From positions 4,490,150 through 4,554,149 of the forward strand of contig NZ_AP019783.1 of assembly GCF_019670005.1 (NCBI RefSeq): a DNA stretch of 64,000 bases, read 5' to 3'. Source of the DNA: Methylomagnum ishizawai (GTDB lineage Bacteria > Pseudomonadota > Gammaproteobacteria > Methylococcales > Methylococcaceae). This document shows, in pieces, positions 18,042 through 26,284 of the stretch. The notes below the pieces were generated by a model. It worked only from the letters and a program-made list of their open reading frames with translations. It was not told the DNA's origin and made no database searches. A program made the position numbers and the translations under genes. The stretch's first letter is position 1, and the number at the start of each line of letters is the position of its first letter.

Positions 18042-19273
18042 GGCTGCGCTCCCGGTTCGTCGGTGTCCTCGTCCTCGTCTTCGGCGGGCTTAGACGGTTC
18101 GGCGGGCTTCGGCTCGGGAGCCGCTTGCGGTTTGGGCTTGCCCAGGTTTTCCTCGGCTTCCAGCCGTAGCCGTTCGATATTCCGCAGCAGGGTCAGGGAC
18201 TGGCTGATGTCCGGCAGCGGTACGCTGAGATCGTGCGCGGCCAAGCCGTTCAACTCGTCCGCGACTTCCTGGGTCGCCGGGACGCCGGTATCGAAATGCT
18301 CCTTGAGCCAATCGCTGGCCGAGGCGAGGCTGGTCTTGTAGAGGGTTTCGTCACCCCGCAGCAAGGCGGCGCGGGTGGTTTCCAGCTTGAGCAGGAGGAT
18401 TTGGCGCAGGGCTTCGGCCTGGGCCGGTTCGAGGATTTCCTCTATCGGGCGGTTGGCATGGCGTACCGTGACCAAGCCCTTGATATCCTCCAAGGCCGAT
18501 CCGTGTTCGCCCGCGGTTCCGGGCGCGTTCCCGCCATGTTCCTTGATCGTGCCCGCGTGGGGCAGGAACAAGGGCAACTTCTTGGCCTTGTTCTCCAAGG
18601 CCAGCAGTTGCGCGGACAGGCCGACCACATCGGGCGCGTCCATCTTCTTCAGGAGGCCGATTTCCTCGGCCAGCGCCTCGCGCACCTTGAACACCGCCGG
18701 ATCGCCGCTATCGTGCAAGCGTTGGTCCGCCGCCTCCAACGCGGCCAGCACCGCCTTCACATCGCCGACCAGATGCAGCTTTTGATTGGCGATGCTCAGG
18801 AGATATTCGGCATCGGCCACCATCAAATCGCCCCGGCTGCGGTTCAACTGGCGCTGGATGGCCTGCACGGCCCCGCCGATTTCGTTGCGGGTCATATCGA
18901 TGCGGTCGTTCAGGCGGGCGGCCTGTTCGCCGAGTTCGCGTTCGACCTTGGAATCCTCGGTGGTGACCTGGGTCTGGGCGGTGGTAATTTGGGCATGGAG
19001 CGCGGCCATTTCCGCTTGCAGGGCGCCCAATTGCTGGACCACGTTCTGGAGTTGCTGGTCCTTGTTGCTCAATTGCCCGCCCAAGCCCTCCTGCCTGGAA
19101 CGCAACTCCTTGAGCAGATACCAACCGCCCGCCGCGATCACCAGCACGGCCAACAAGATGATATAGCCCACCCACGCCATGCTGCGGGTTTTGGGGGGCC
19201 GGGCTTCGGGCGCGGCGGGTTTAGCCACGGCCTCCGGCCCCGTGGTGCCGGCGGAGGGTTCGGTGGCCGACAT
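18038..19273 (-). CDS. hemX: HemX family protein (putative uroporphyrinogen methyltransferase-associated)
   Basis: About 411 residues from ATG 19273, chosen because GAGGA lies 10 bases upstream; an in-frame TTG at 19297 is less likely. A Pro/Ala-rich cytoplasmic N-terminus leads to one transmembrane helix (about 33-53, WVGYIILLAVLVIAAGGWYLL). A long coiled coil (about 60-125, rich in Q and L heptads) and a helical HemX domain follow. The C-terminal end is acidic and Pro/Lys-rich. The genuine biochemical role is not established; conserved position in hemCDXY is the main clue. Confidence 0.88.
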   Translation of the reverse strand: MSATEPSAGTTGPEAVAKPAAPEARPPKTRSMAWVGYIILLAVLVIAAGGWYLLKELRSRQEGLGGQLSNKDQQLQNVVQQLGALQAEMAALHAQITTAQTQVTTEDSKVERELGEQAARLNDRIDMTRNEIGGAVQAIQRQLNRSRGDLMVADAEYLLSIANQKLHLVGDVKAVLAALEAADQRLHDSGDPAVFKVREALAEEIGLLKKMDAPDVVGLSAQLLALENKAKKLPLFLPHAGTIKEHGGNAPGTAGEHGSALEDIKGLVTVRHANRPIEEILEPAQAEALRQILLLKLETTRAALLRGDETLYKTSLASASDWLKEHFDTGVPATQEVADELNGLAAHDLSVPLPDISQSLTLLRNIERLRLEAEENLGKPKPQAAPEPKPAEPSKPAEDEDEDTDEPGAQP

Positions 19274-19342
19274 GTCTAGTTTTTCCTCGTCAACCAATGC
19301 TGTATCCCCGTCTAGTTGGTTCTATGGGTCCGTGCTGTATTG

Positions 19343-20149
19343 TTATGGAAGACCGGGCGGATCGCGCCGGATTCCCCCTTCCCGATAAAAGCCGATGATC
19401 GCCGCCATGATGCCATCGTCGCTGGCCGGTTCCGCCACGACCACCCGCCGCCATCCCCGCTCGCGGGCTTGTTGCGCGATGCGCCCGCCGATCACGGCCA
19501 AGGGTGTTTGATCGGCGAGCGCGGGTCCGGCCTCGCCCAGCAAGTCCATGAGATGGGCCAGGGCTTCGCCGCTGGTCGCCAGCGCCATATCGACACCGCC
19601 CTCGTTCCAAGCTTCGACCAAGCAGGCAGGGTCGGCTTGGGAGCGGCACCGCTGGTAGACTTCGGCATAGGCCGTTTCGGCACCGCGTTCCGCCAAGGTC
19701 CGGGCCAGCCATTCGCGTCCCCCGGCACCGCGCACGATAAGGATGCGCTTGCCCAAAACCTGGGCGAATTCGGGGGCGGCCAACAGCGACTCGCTATTAA
19801 ACTGCGGTTTGGGAATCAGGTCTACCCGCATCCCGGTTTCGGCCAGCGCCTGGGCGGTGGCTGCGCCGACCGCCGCGATCCGCGTGGAACCCGAGCCGCG
19901 CCGGGTCCAGGCCCGCAAGCCAGCCGCGCAACGCACGGCGTTGGCGCTGACGAAAACCAGCCAATCCCAGTCGTCGCGGTTCAAGAGGGCGAGCGCCGGG
20001 GCGGCGTCCCCGACCGGCACGATTTCCAGCAACGGCCAGCGCCACGCCCTGCCCCCGGCGGCTTCGATCGACGCGCACAAACCCTCGGCTTGGTCCGCCG
20101 GGCGGGTCACCAGGAGGGTGCGGCCCGCGAGTGGCCCGGTCGCCGCCAT
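19343..20149 (-). CDS. hemD: Uroporphyrinogen-III synthase HemD
   Basis: A 268-residue protein that cyclises and inverts ring D of hydroxymethylbilane. The bilobal HemD fold is seen in GRTLLVTRPADQAEGL, DWLVFVSANAVR, IAAVGAATAQAL, ILIVRGAGGREWLA and the second-lobe DMALATSGEALAHL. HemD is weakly conserved as a family, but position 3 bases after hemC makes the call firm. Confidence 0.93.
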   Translation of the reverse strand: MAATGPLAGRTLLVTRPADQAEGLCASIEAAGGRAWRWPLLEIVPVGDAAPALALLNRDDWDWLVFVSANAVRCAAGLRAWTRRGSGSTRIAAVGAATAQALAETGMRVDLIPKPQFNSESLLAAPEFAQVLGKRILIVRGAGGREWLARTLAERGAETAYAEVYQRCRSQADPACLVEAWNEGGVDMALATSGEALAHLMDLLGEAGPALADQTPLAVIGGRIAQQARERGWRRVVVAEPASDDGIMAAIIGFYREGGIRRDPPGLP

Positions 20150-20152
20150 GGC

Positions 20153-21076
20153 TCAGCCGTACAAATCCCGGAGGATGCGGTCGGCACCCCGCGCCAATAA
20201 ATCATCCGCCAGCGCGATGCCCAGTTGTTCCGCCGCGGCGCTGTTCCCGGCGATTTCGCCCCGGACCACGGCACCGCCCTCGGGATCGCCCACCAAGCCG
20301 CGCAGGCGCAGATCGTCGCCGGACAATTCGGCATAGCCCGCGATAGGCACCTGGCAGCCGCCGTTCAGCCGGGTGTTGAAAGCCCGCTCGGCGGCGACGC
20401 GGATCGCCGTGGCCGGATGGTGGAGGACGCTCAACAGCGCGTTGATCCGCGCATCGTCGCGCCGGCATTCGATGCCGATAGCGCCCTGGCCGACGGCGGG
20501 CAGGCTGGTTTCGGGTTCGAGGAATTCGGTGATGCGCCCCGCGAGGCCCAGCCGCTTCAAACCGGCGGCGGCGAGGATGATGGCGTCGTAGCCCTCGCTT
20601 TCCAGTTTGGCGAGCCGGGTTTCGACATTGCCGCGCAGGACTTCGGTCCGGCAGTGGGGCAACAGCAGCTTGAGCTGGCATTGGCGGCGCAGGCTGGAAG
20701 TGCCGATCCGTGCCTCGGACGGTAATGCGGCAAGGGAGGCGTGGCATAGCGAGACGAAGGCGTCGCGGGGGTCTTCGCGCTCCAAGATGGCGGCGAGGTG
20801 GAGCCCTTCCGGCAATTCGGCGGGCACGTCCTTCATGGAATGCACCGCCAGGTCGGCGGTCCCCTCGAAAATGCCCTGCTCCAATTCCTTGACGAACAAG
20901 CCCTTGCCGCCGACCTTGGCGAGCGGGGCGTCGAGAATCTTATCGCCACGGGTGACCAGCTTCACCAGCTCGATTTCGAGGCCGGGATGGGCCGCTTTCA
21001 AGCGCGTGGCGACATGCTCGGCCTGCCAGAGGGCGAGCGGACTTTTACGGGTGGCGATGCGGATCGGGTTTGGCAC
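20153..21076 (-). CDS. hemC: Hydroxymethylbilane synthase (porphobilinogen deaminase) HemC
   Basis: A 307-residue enzyme that polymerises four porphobilinogens. It begins [20 protein letters not shown] at a GTG codon, with [35 protein letters not shown], and the cofactor loop [11 protein letters not shown] whose cysteine holds the dipyrromethane. It heads hemCDXY. A TGGTACAAT extended -10 element lies 29 bases upstream. A possible short gene with a good ribosome site overlaps its start. Confidence 0.96.
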   Translation of the reverse strand: MPNPIRIATRKSPLALWQAEHVATRLKAAHPGLEIELVKLVTRGDKILDAPLAKVGGKGLFVKELEQGIFEGTADLAVHSMKDVPAELPEGLHLAAILEREDPRDAFVSLCHASLAALPSEARIGTSSLRRQCQLKLLLPHCRTEVLRGNVETRLAKLESEGYDAIILAAAGLKRLGLAGRITEFLEPETSLPAVGQGAIGIECRRDDARINALLSVLHHPATAIRVAAERAFNTRLNGGCQVPIAGYAELSGDDLRLRGLVGDPEGGAVVRGEIAGNSAAAEQLGIALADDLLARGADRILRDLYG

Positions 21077-21309
21077 GCGCGGGATACCCTATGGAAAGTG
21101 GCGCATTGTACCAGAGGCGCGGAACCGCGGGATGGGGGCCGCAAGGCACCAGACCGGACCGAGCGCAGCAGTTGGTCGAGCAGGGCTTGCAAAAAACGGC
21201 CTTGGCGGCGCAGTTCGGCGGTACGGGATTCCAACAGCGCCTCCAACTGCCGGATACGTTCCCCGGACATCGGGTCCGCGGCGGGCGCAATAGGATCGGG
21301 TTCGGACAT
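20998..21309 (-). CDS. Small hypothetical protein overlapping the hemC start
   Basis: A 103-residue frame from ATG 21309 with an excellent Shine-Dalgarno (AGGAG, 7-base spacing). Residues about 15-50 ([29 protein letters not shown]) form an amphipathic coiled-coil-like helix and look like real protein. The second half is Arg/Ser-rich, runs across the putative hemC promoter and start, and looks less convincing. I do not recognise a family. In pseudomonads algR or fimS/algZ sits here; this is much shorter. It may be a true small gene, a decayed one, or a leader frame for hemC. Confidence 0.35.
   Translation of the reverse strand: MSEPDPIAPAADPMSGERIRQLEALLESRTAELRRQGRFLQALLDQLLRSVRSGALRPPSRGSAPLVQCATFHRVSRACQTRSASPPVKVRSPSGRPSMSPRA
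21105..21113 (-). promoter_or_regulatory. Extended -10 element for hemCDXY
   Basis: On the minus strand TGGTACAAT fits an extended -10 promoter (TG-N-TATAAT) 29 bases before the hemC GTG. No clear -35 is seen, as is usual for this promoter class. Confidence 0.4.
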
Positions 21310-21419
21310 GGATGGACTCCTGGTATCGCGGACGGCGGCAACCCGGCGGGGTTAGCCCGAAGTTTAGCCCAGGGGATCGAATGCAACGCCCGGCCCAATG
21401 CCGGGTTACAATCCCCGCC

Positions 21420-22571
21420 ATGCCGAATCCACCGCCTTTGAGCCTCTACATCCATATCCCCTGGTGCGTCCGCAAATGCCCGTATTGCGACTTCAATTCG
21501 CACGCGGCGGCGGACGACCGGCCTGAACGCGCCTACATCGACGCGCTGTTGCTGGACCTGGAGGCTGAACTGCCCGCCGTGACGGGCCGCGCCGTAGCCA
21601 CCATTTTCATCGGCGGCGGCACCCCGAGCCTGTTCAGCGCCGAGGGCATCGCCCGCTTGCTCGACGGCGTCCGCGTGCGCGTCGTCCTCGCCCCAGACGC
21701 CGAAATCACCCTGGAAGCCAATCCCGGCACGGCGGAAAGCGGCAAATTCCGGGGCTTCCGGCAGGCGGGCGTGAACCGCCTCTCCCTCGGCATCCAAAGT
21801 TTCGACCCAAACCACCTGCGGGCGCTGGGCCGCATCCATGGCCGCGAGGAAGCCCTGGCGGCGGCGGAACTGGCGCGGGCCGCCGGTTTCAGCAACTTCA
21901 ACCTGGACCTGATGTTCGGCCTGCCGGAGCAAACCGAAGCCGAGGCCCTGGCCGATATCCACACCGCCCTGGCCCTCGCGCCCACCCACCTGTCGTTCTA
22001 CCAACTCACCCTGGAACCCAATACCGTGTTCCACAAATATCCGCCGCGCCTGCCGGAGGACGATGATATCTGGACTATCCAACGCGCCTGCCAGTCCGCG
22101 CTGGCCGGGCGCGGTTATCGGCAATACGAGGTCTCGGCCTATGCGCGGGAAGGTTGGCGCTGCCGGCACAACCTGAACTACTGGCGCTTCGGCGATTACC
22201 TGGGGATAGGGGCCGGTGCCCACGGCAAAATCACCGACCCGGCGACCGGCACCGTGACCCGCACCTGGAAAATCAAGCACCCCCAGCATTACCTGGACGC
22301 CGGCGGCCAGCCCGGCCTGCAAGGTGGACGCGCAACGGTCGCGACAGAAGCCCTGCCCTTCGAGTTTTTGATGAACGCCCTGCGGCTGAAAGAAGGCTTC
22401 CCCGAACCCCTGTTCGCCGAACGCACCGGACTCCCGCTCGACGCCCTGGCCCCGGAACTCTGCCACTGCCTGGACGAGGGCCTGCTGGAACGGCAGGGCG
22501 GCTATATCCGTTGCACCGACCTCGGCTTCAACTTCCTCGACAATATCTTGCAACGGTTTTTACATGCCTAG
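21420..22571 (+). CDS. hemW: HemW-like radical SAM heme chaperone
   Basis: A 383-residue protein from ATG 21420 starting MPNPPPLSLYIHIPWCVRKC. The cluster motif CVRKCPYCDF holds three cysteines and lacks the fourth cysteine found in HemN, which marks HemW. IFIGGGTPSLF, TLEANPG, RLSLGIQSFD and NLDLMFGLPEQ follow. HemW is thought to deliver heme to respiratory enzymes rather than to oxidise coproporphyrinogen. It is divergent from hemC, and its stop overlaps the next gene by 8 bases, so the DUF58 set may share its promoter. Confidence 0.92.
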   Translation: MPNPPPLSLYIHIPWCVRKCPYCDFNSHAAADDRPERAYIDALLLDLEAELPAVTGRAVATIFIGGGTPSLFSAEGIARLLDGVRVRVVLAPDAEITLEANPGTAESGKFRGFRQAGVNRLSLGIQSFDPNHLRALGRIHGREEALAAAELARAAGFSNFNLDLMFGLPEQTEAEALADIHTALALAPTHLSFYQLTLEPNTVFHKYPPRLPEDDDIWTIQRACQSALAGRGYRQYEVSAYAREGWRCRHNLNYWRFGDYLGIGAGAHGKITDPATGTVTRTWKIKHPQHYLDAGGQPGLQGGRATVATEALPFEFLMNALRLKEGFPEPLFAERTGLPLDALAPELCHCLDEGLLERQGGYIRCTDLGFNFLDNILQRFLHA

Positions 22572-23478
22572 CGCCCCGCTCCCCGCCGCCGTCCGCCCCG
22601 GCCTCGACGAATTGATCCGCCTGAGCCAACCCGCCGCCGGGCTGAGCCTGGCCCGCGCCACCGTCCGCGCCTTGCAAAGCGGCCAATACCTGACCGCGTT
22701 CAAAGGCCGCGGCATGGAATTCGACGAAACCCGCCCCTATGCCCAGGGCGACGATGTGCGCCAATTGGACTGGAAAGTCACCGCCCGCACCGGCAAGCCG
22801 CATACCAAGCTGTTCCGCGAGGAGCGGGAACGCCCGGTGTTCCTGTCGGTGGATTACCGCGCCGCGATGTTCTTCGCCACGCGCGGCATGTTCAAATCGG
22901 CCATGGCGGCGCGCTTGGCGGCGCTGATCGCCTGGAGCGCCCGCGCCCATGGCGACCGCGTGGGCGGGCAAATCTTTTCCGAAGCGGGTCGGGTCGAATT
23001 CAAACCGGACCATGGCCACCGCGCCGTGCTGCGCCTGCTCAAAGCCTTGGTGGACCAGGCCGATCCCGCCGCCGGAGGTAGCGCGGAAGCGGCCTTGGAA
23101 GACGCTTTGTCGCGCCTGCCGCGCCATGCCCGGCCCGGCAGCTTGGTGTTCGTGTTCAGCGATTTCCGCCATCTCAACGCCCAGGGCGAGGCCGCGCTCA
23201 GCCGTTTGGCCCGGCATTGCGATGGCGTGCTGGTGATGGTGTCCGATCCGATGGAACAGGCCCTGCCCTTGGGGCGGCATCGCTATGCCATGGCGGGACG
23301 CGAGTTGCTGGTCGATGCCAACCGCGACACCGCCGCCGAACACGAACGGCGCTTCCTGGAGCGCCAGCAACGGGTGCGTTCACTGGCCCTGGGCCACGGA
23401 TTGCGCTTCGTGGCCTGCCGTACCCTCGACGATCCCCTGCTGGTCCTGCAACAAGGCATCCGCCGCCACCCTGCCTGA
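22564..23478 (+). CDS. DUF58 domain protein of a MoxR/VWA-type system
   Basis: A 304-residue protein with the DUF58 hallmark RGMEFDETRPYAQGDDVRQL followed by DWKVTARTGKPHTKLFREER, inside a VWA-like fold (LFVFSDF-type strand later). No transmembrane segment is evident. DUF58 proteins occur with MoxR AAA ATPases and VWA proteins in chaperone-like systems that mature or insert metalloproteins; in methylotrophs the relative MxaS belongs to the methanol dehydrogenase cluster. No moxR gene precedes it here. It starts 8 bases before the hemW stop and is followed after 5 bases by the DUF4381 gene. Confidence 0.88.
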   Translation: MPSAPLPAAVRPGLDELIRLSQPAAGLSLARATVRALQSGQYLTAFKGRGMEFDETRPYAQGDDVRQLDWKVTARTGKPHTKLFREERERPVFLSVDYRAAMFFATRGMFKSAMAARLAALIAWSARAHGDRVGGQIFSEAGRVEFKPDHGHRAVLRLLKALVDQADPAAGGSAEAALEDALSRLPRHARPGSLVFVFSDFRHLNAQGEAALSRLARHCDGVLVMVSDPMEQALPLGRHRYAMAGRELLVDANRDTAAEHERRFLERQQRVRSLALGHGLRFVACRTLDDPLLVLQQGIRRHPA

Positions 23479-23483
23479 ATCCC

Positions 23484-23990
23484 ATGGAACCCTTGCCTTT
23501 ACGCGATATACACCTCCCCGCCGCCATTGGTTGGTGGCCCCCGGCGCCGGGCTGGTGGCTGGTGTTGCTAGCCGCCACCGGCCTCGTCGCGCTCTCGGCC
23601 TGGCTGGTGCTACGTTGGCGGCGGGTCACGCCGATCAAGCTGGCACGGCGGGAACTCGACGCCCTGGCGAACGCCCAGGAACTCGCCCCGGATGAAAAAC
23701 TGCGCCGCCTCTCCATCCTCCTGCGCCGGACCGCCCTGAGCCTATATCCCCGCCAGCAGGTCGCGGGTTTGACCGGGGCGGCATGGCTGGACTGGCTGGA
23801 TGCGACCCTGGGCGAACCCCGCTTCAGCCAGGGTCCGGGGCGCTCATTGACGGAAGCGCCCTACCGCCCACGGACCGGCACCGATATCGAGCCTTTGCTC
23901 GCCTTATCCCGCGATTGGCTACGGGCGCTCGCCAAAACCAAAGCCGCCCATCGTGCCCTCGCCCCCGTCCGCAAGACTCCCCGCCCATGA
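23484..23990 (+). CDS. DUF4381 domain protein
   Basis: A 168-residue protein with one transmembrane helix (about 23-43, PGWWLVLLAATGLVALSAWL) and a cytoplasmic part with KLARRELDAL and LSILLRRTALSLYPRQQVAGL-type helices, which fits DUF4381. The family is found only in DUF58/VWA operons. ATG 23484 begins 5 bases after the DUF58 stop, and its stop overlaps the VWA start (ATGA). The function is unknown; it probably anchors the complex at the membrane. Confidence 0.88.
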   Translation: MEPLPLRDIHLPAAIGWWPPAPGWWLVLLAATGLVALSAWLVLRWRRVTPIKLARRELDALANAQELAPDEKLRRLSILLRRTALSLYPRQQVAGLTGAAWLDWLDATLGEPRFSQGPGRSLTEAPYRPRTGTDIEPLLALSRDWLRALAKTKAAHRALAPVRKTPRP

Positions 23991-24976
23991 TCGATTTCGC
24001 TTGGTTCTGGATGCTGCTCGCCCTGCCCTTGCCCTGGCTGGTCCATAGGTTGCTGCCCCCGGTGGAGGACGCGGCGGGCGCGGCTTTGCGGACACCATTC
24101 CTCGATGAATTGGATGGCTTGCCCAACGCGCGGCGCAACACGGGTACGCCCACCGCCCGGCTCTGGACGGCGGCGCTGGCATGGACCCTTCTGGTGGTCG
24201 CCGCGGCGCGGCCCGTGTGGTTGGGCGAACCTATCGAGCAGGCGGTGAGCGGACGGGATTTGCTACTGGCGGTGGACCTGTCCGGCAGCATGGAAATGCA
24301 GGATTTCATCCTCGAAGGCAAGCCGGTGGACCGGCTGACCGCGACCCAGGCGGTGGCCGGCCAATTCATCGAACGGCGGGTGGGCGACCGGTTGGGACTC
24401 ATCCTGTTCGGCGAGCGGGCCTACTTGCAAGCGCCGCTGACCTTCGACCGCAAGACGGTGGAAACCCTGCTGGACGAAGCCGCCATCGGCCTCGCGGGCG
24501 ATAAGACCGCCATCGGCGACGCCATCGGCCTCGCGGTCAAGCGCCTGCGGGACAATCCAGCCGGGCAAAGGGTGTTGATCCTGCTCAGCGACGGAGCCAA
24601 CACCGCCGGGACGGTCGCGCCCTTGCAAGCCGCCGATCTGGCCGCGAGGGCCGGGCTGAAAATATACACCATCGGCATCGGGGCCGATGAAATGGTGTTG
24701 CGGGACCCCTTCTTCGGCAACCGACGGGTGAATCCCTCCAAGGATTTGGATGAACCCACCATGCGCGGCATCGCCGAGAAAACTGGCGGACGCTATTTCC
24801 GGGCGCGGGACATGGCGGAGTTCGAAGAGATTTACCGGCTGCTGGATCAATTGGAACCCGTGGAGCGGGATAAGCGTTATTACCGGCCCCATACCGAATT
24901 ATATCCTTGGCCTTTGGGGGCGGCCTTGCTGGTGACCACCGGATTGGGGATGTGGATGAGCCGGGGACGGCCTTAG
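23987..24976 (+). CDS. VWA domain membrane protein (BatA-like)
   Basis: A 329-residue protein with N-terminal transmembrane segments (about 3-20 and 55-75), a periplasmic-side VWA domain with a complete metal-ion site (LAVDLSGSMEMQ, DxSxS) and a C-terminal helix (about 305-322). This is the BatA/VWA type that partners DUF58 and MoxR. The usual second VWA/TPR protein and BatD are missing; the gene is followed after 161 bases by an IS630 element, then by the pmo terminator. The operon is therefore short or truncated. Confidence 0.88.
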   Translation: MIDFAWFWMLLALPLPWLVHRLLPPVEDAAGAALRTPFLDELDGLPNARRNTGTPTARLWTAALAWTLLVVAAARPVWLGEPIEQAVSGRDLLLAVDLSGSMEMQDFILEGKPVDRLTATQAVAGQFIERRVGDRLGLILFGERAYLQAPLTFDRKTVETLLDEAAIGLAGDKTAIGDAIGLAVKRLRDNPAGQRVLILLSDGANTAGTVAPLQAADLAARAGLKIYTIGIGADEMVLRDPFFGNRRVNPSKDLDEPTMRGIAEKTGGRYFRARDMAEFEEIYRLLDQLEPVERDKRYYRPHTELYPWPLGAALLVTTGLGMWMSRGRP

Positions 24977-25135
24977 GCGCGGGAACACCTCATCGTTTGG
25001 AACGCTCGAATTACGTGCCGGTTCAGCAGAACCCACTTGCTTTTTTGACCCACTCACTTCCGCCTTCAAACAAGCATTTATCGGTAAGGATAATACGAAT
25101 TCGCCATTCGCCATCCAGCTAACGCTTGCCCCCAA
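24977..25135. other. Non-coding gap between the VWA gene and the IS element
   Basis: Relatively AT-rich sequence with no convincing gene. It may be the scar of lost downstream operon genes or a fragment of another mobile element, but I see nothing diagnostic. Confidence 0.4.
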
Positions 25136-25137
25136 TA

Positions 25138-26110
25138 CTCCCTTCCCGTCTAAAGAACGACTAAGCTTATAGGCAATCGAACTGGACTGGGAAAGGCACG
25201 ATGAACCGCTGTATCCGCATCCAACGGCTGGCCCCGCAGGACCGTGAACGGTGGCAGGCGCTGTTCTACCGCCACCAGCAGCAAAGCCGACGGCGTAGGC
25301 TGCTGGCCTTGAAGGCCCTGTGGGACGGCGAGAGCATGGCCGGGGTCTGCCGCAGCCAGGGAGTCCAGCGCAAGACGCTGGAGAAGTGGCTGGACAGCTA
25401 CCTGCATGGTGGCTTCGACGCCCTGCTCCCCCCAGCGCGCCCACCGCGACTACGGCCCCGCCGAGCGGGCCGGCTTCGTGGAGGCGCTCGAAAAAAAACC
25501 GCCGAGGCCGACCCCGGCACCGCCCTCGTAGCCCTCGACGAGTTCGCGCTGCTGTCCACGACCTGCACCCACTACGCCTGGGCGGAGAAGAACACCGCCC
25601 CGGCGCCGCCGAGCAACGAGAAGCGGCGGGAGAAACTGAACGGCTTCCTGGCCCTGGACCTGAACAGCGGCAAGACCACCGTGGACTTCCAGCCCCAGGC
25701 CAAAACCCGGAACGCCGTCCACGTCATCGCCCTGATCGTCCTGCGCTACGCCAGCCTGGGCTTCCGCCAGATCCTGTGCATCCTCGACAACTGCTCCATC
25801 CACAACGACTCCATGAAGGCCGCTCTGGCCGAGTTGCTGGCGGAAATCCCCCTGGCCCAGGGCATCGCCGTGCACTTCCTCCACACCCCGGCCTACTCCC
25901 CCAAGTTCAACCCGGCCGAATACCTCATCCGCCTCGTCAGGAAGAACTCCCTCTACCACCTGCCCCATGCCATGACGGTCCAGCAGCGGGCCGAGCGCGT
26001 CCATCGGCACTTGGCCCAGGCCCCTCCCCAAACACCCCAGCAGGTCAAGAACATTCTCAGCCATATCTACCGCCTGCCAAAAAGTGGGGGGTCTTAGGGC
26101 GGGAAGGGAG
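25138..26110 (+). mobile_element. IS630-family insertion sequence, about 973 bp
   Basis: Terminal inverted repeats begin CTCCCTTCCCG at the left end (25138-25148) and the same, inverted, at the right end (26100-26110); the similarity continues imperfectly inward. A TA dinucleotide stands at both edges (25136-25137 and 26111-26112), the target duplication expected for IS630/Tc1-type elements. One transposase frame fills the element. The copy sits between a VWA gene and the pmo operon, in non-coding DNA. Confidence 0.88.
25201..26097 (+). pseudogene. IS630-family transposase, probably degraded
   Basis: The frame encodes 298 residues. The N-terminal helix-turn-helix (RRLLALKALWDGESMAGVCR to about residue 75) and the catalytic domain with DDE residues (VALDEFALL, ILDNCSIHND, SPKFNPAEYL) are clear. 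Between them, 25432-25500 makes sense only in another frame, where it reads AERAGFVEALEKK as in relatives. A C run (6 C) and an A run (8 A) mark the two frame changes. The second helix-turn-helix region normally present before the catalytic domain is largely missing. It is either inactive or uses frameshifting; loss of about 50 residues favours inactivity. Confidence 0.75.
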
Positions 26111-26208
26111 TAATTGCGGTTTCATGATCGCCAAAGACATGTGATAGCCAGTCTTTGATGGCAAATTCTATTGCCACCCGATAACCTCAATAAAACCATT
26201 CTGGCAAT

Positions 26209-26238
26209 AAAAAAGCCCCCCCGCCTGAGGCGGGGGGG
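26209..26238 (-). terminator. Terminator of the pmoCAB operon
   Basis: A perfect 10-base-pair stem (CCCCCCCGCC / GGCGGGGGGG) with a 3-base loop, followed on the minus strand by six T. It lies 46 bases after the pmoB stop. Confidence 0.92.
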
Positions 26239-26284
26239 CCGAGCCGATCACGGCGGATGGGGGCGCGTCAAGCGCCCCGGCCGC

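Noticed and set aside
16698-19279. Long plus-strand open frames opposite hemX and hemY
   Set aside because: The minus-strand products have the expected membrane helices, TPRs and gene order; the plus frames show only Gln/Gly-rich noise.
8592-22571. hemN and hemW as duplicates of one gene
   Set aside because: They differ in length and in the fourth cysteine of the cluster motif, so they are two distinct family members.
24899-25444. A minus-strand open frame spanning the VWA gene end and the IS left end
   Set aside because: It crosses the IS boundary and the VWA coding region, has no ribosome site and no recognisable domain.
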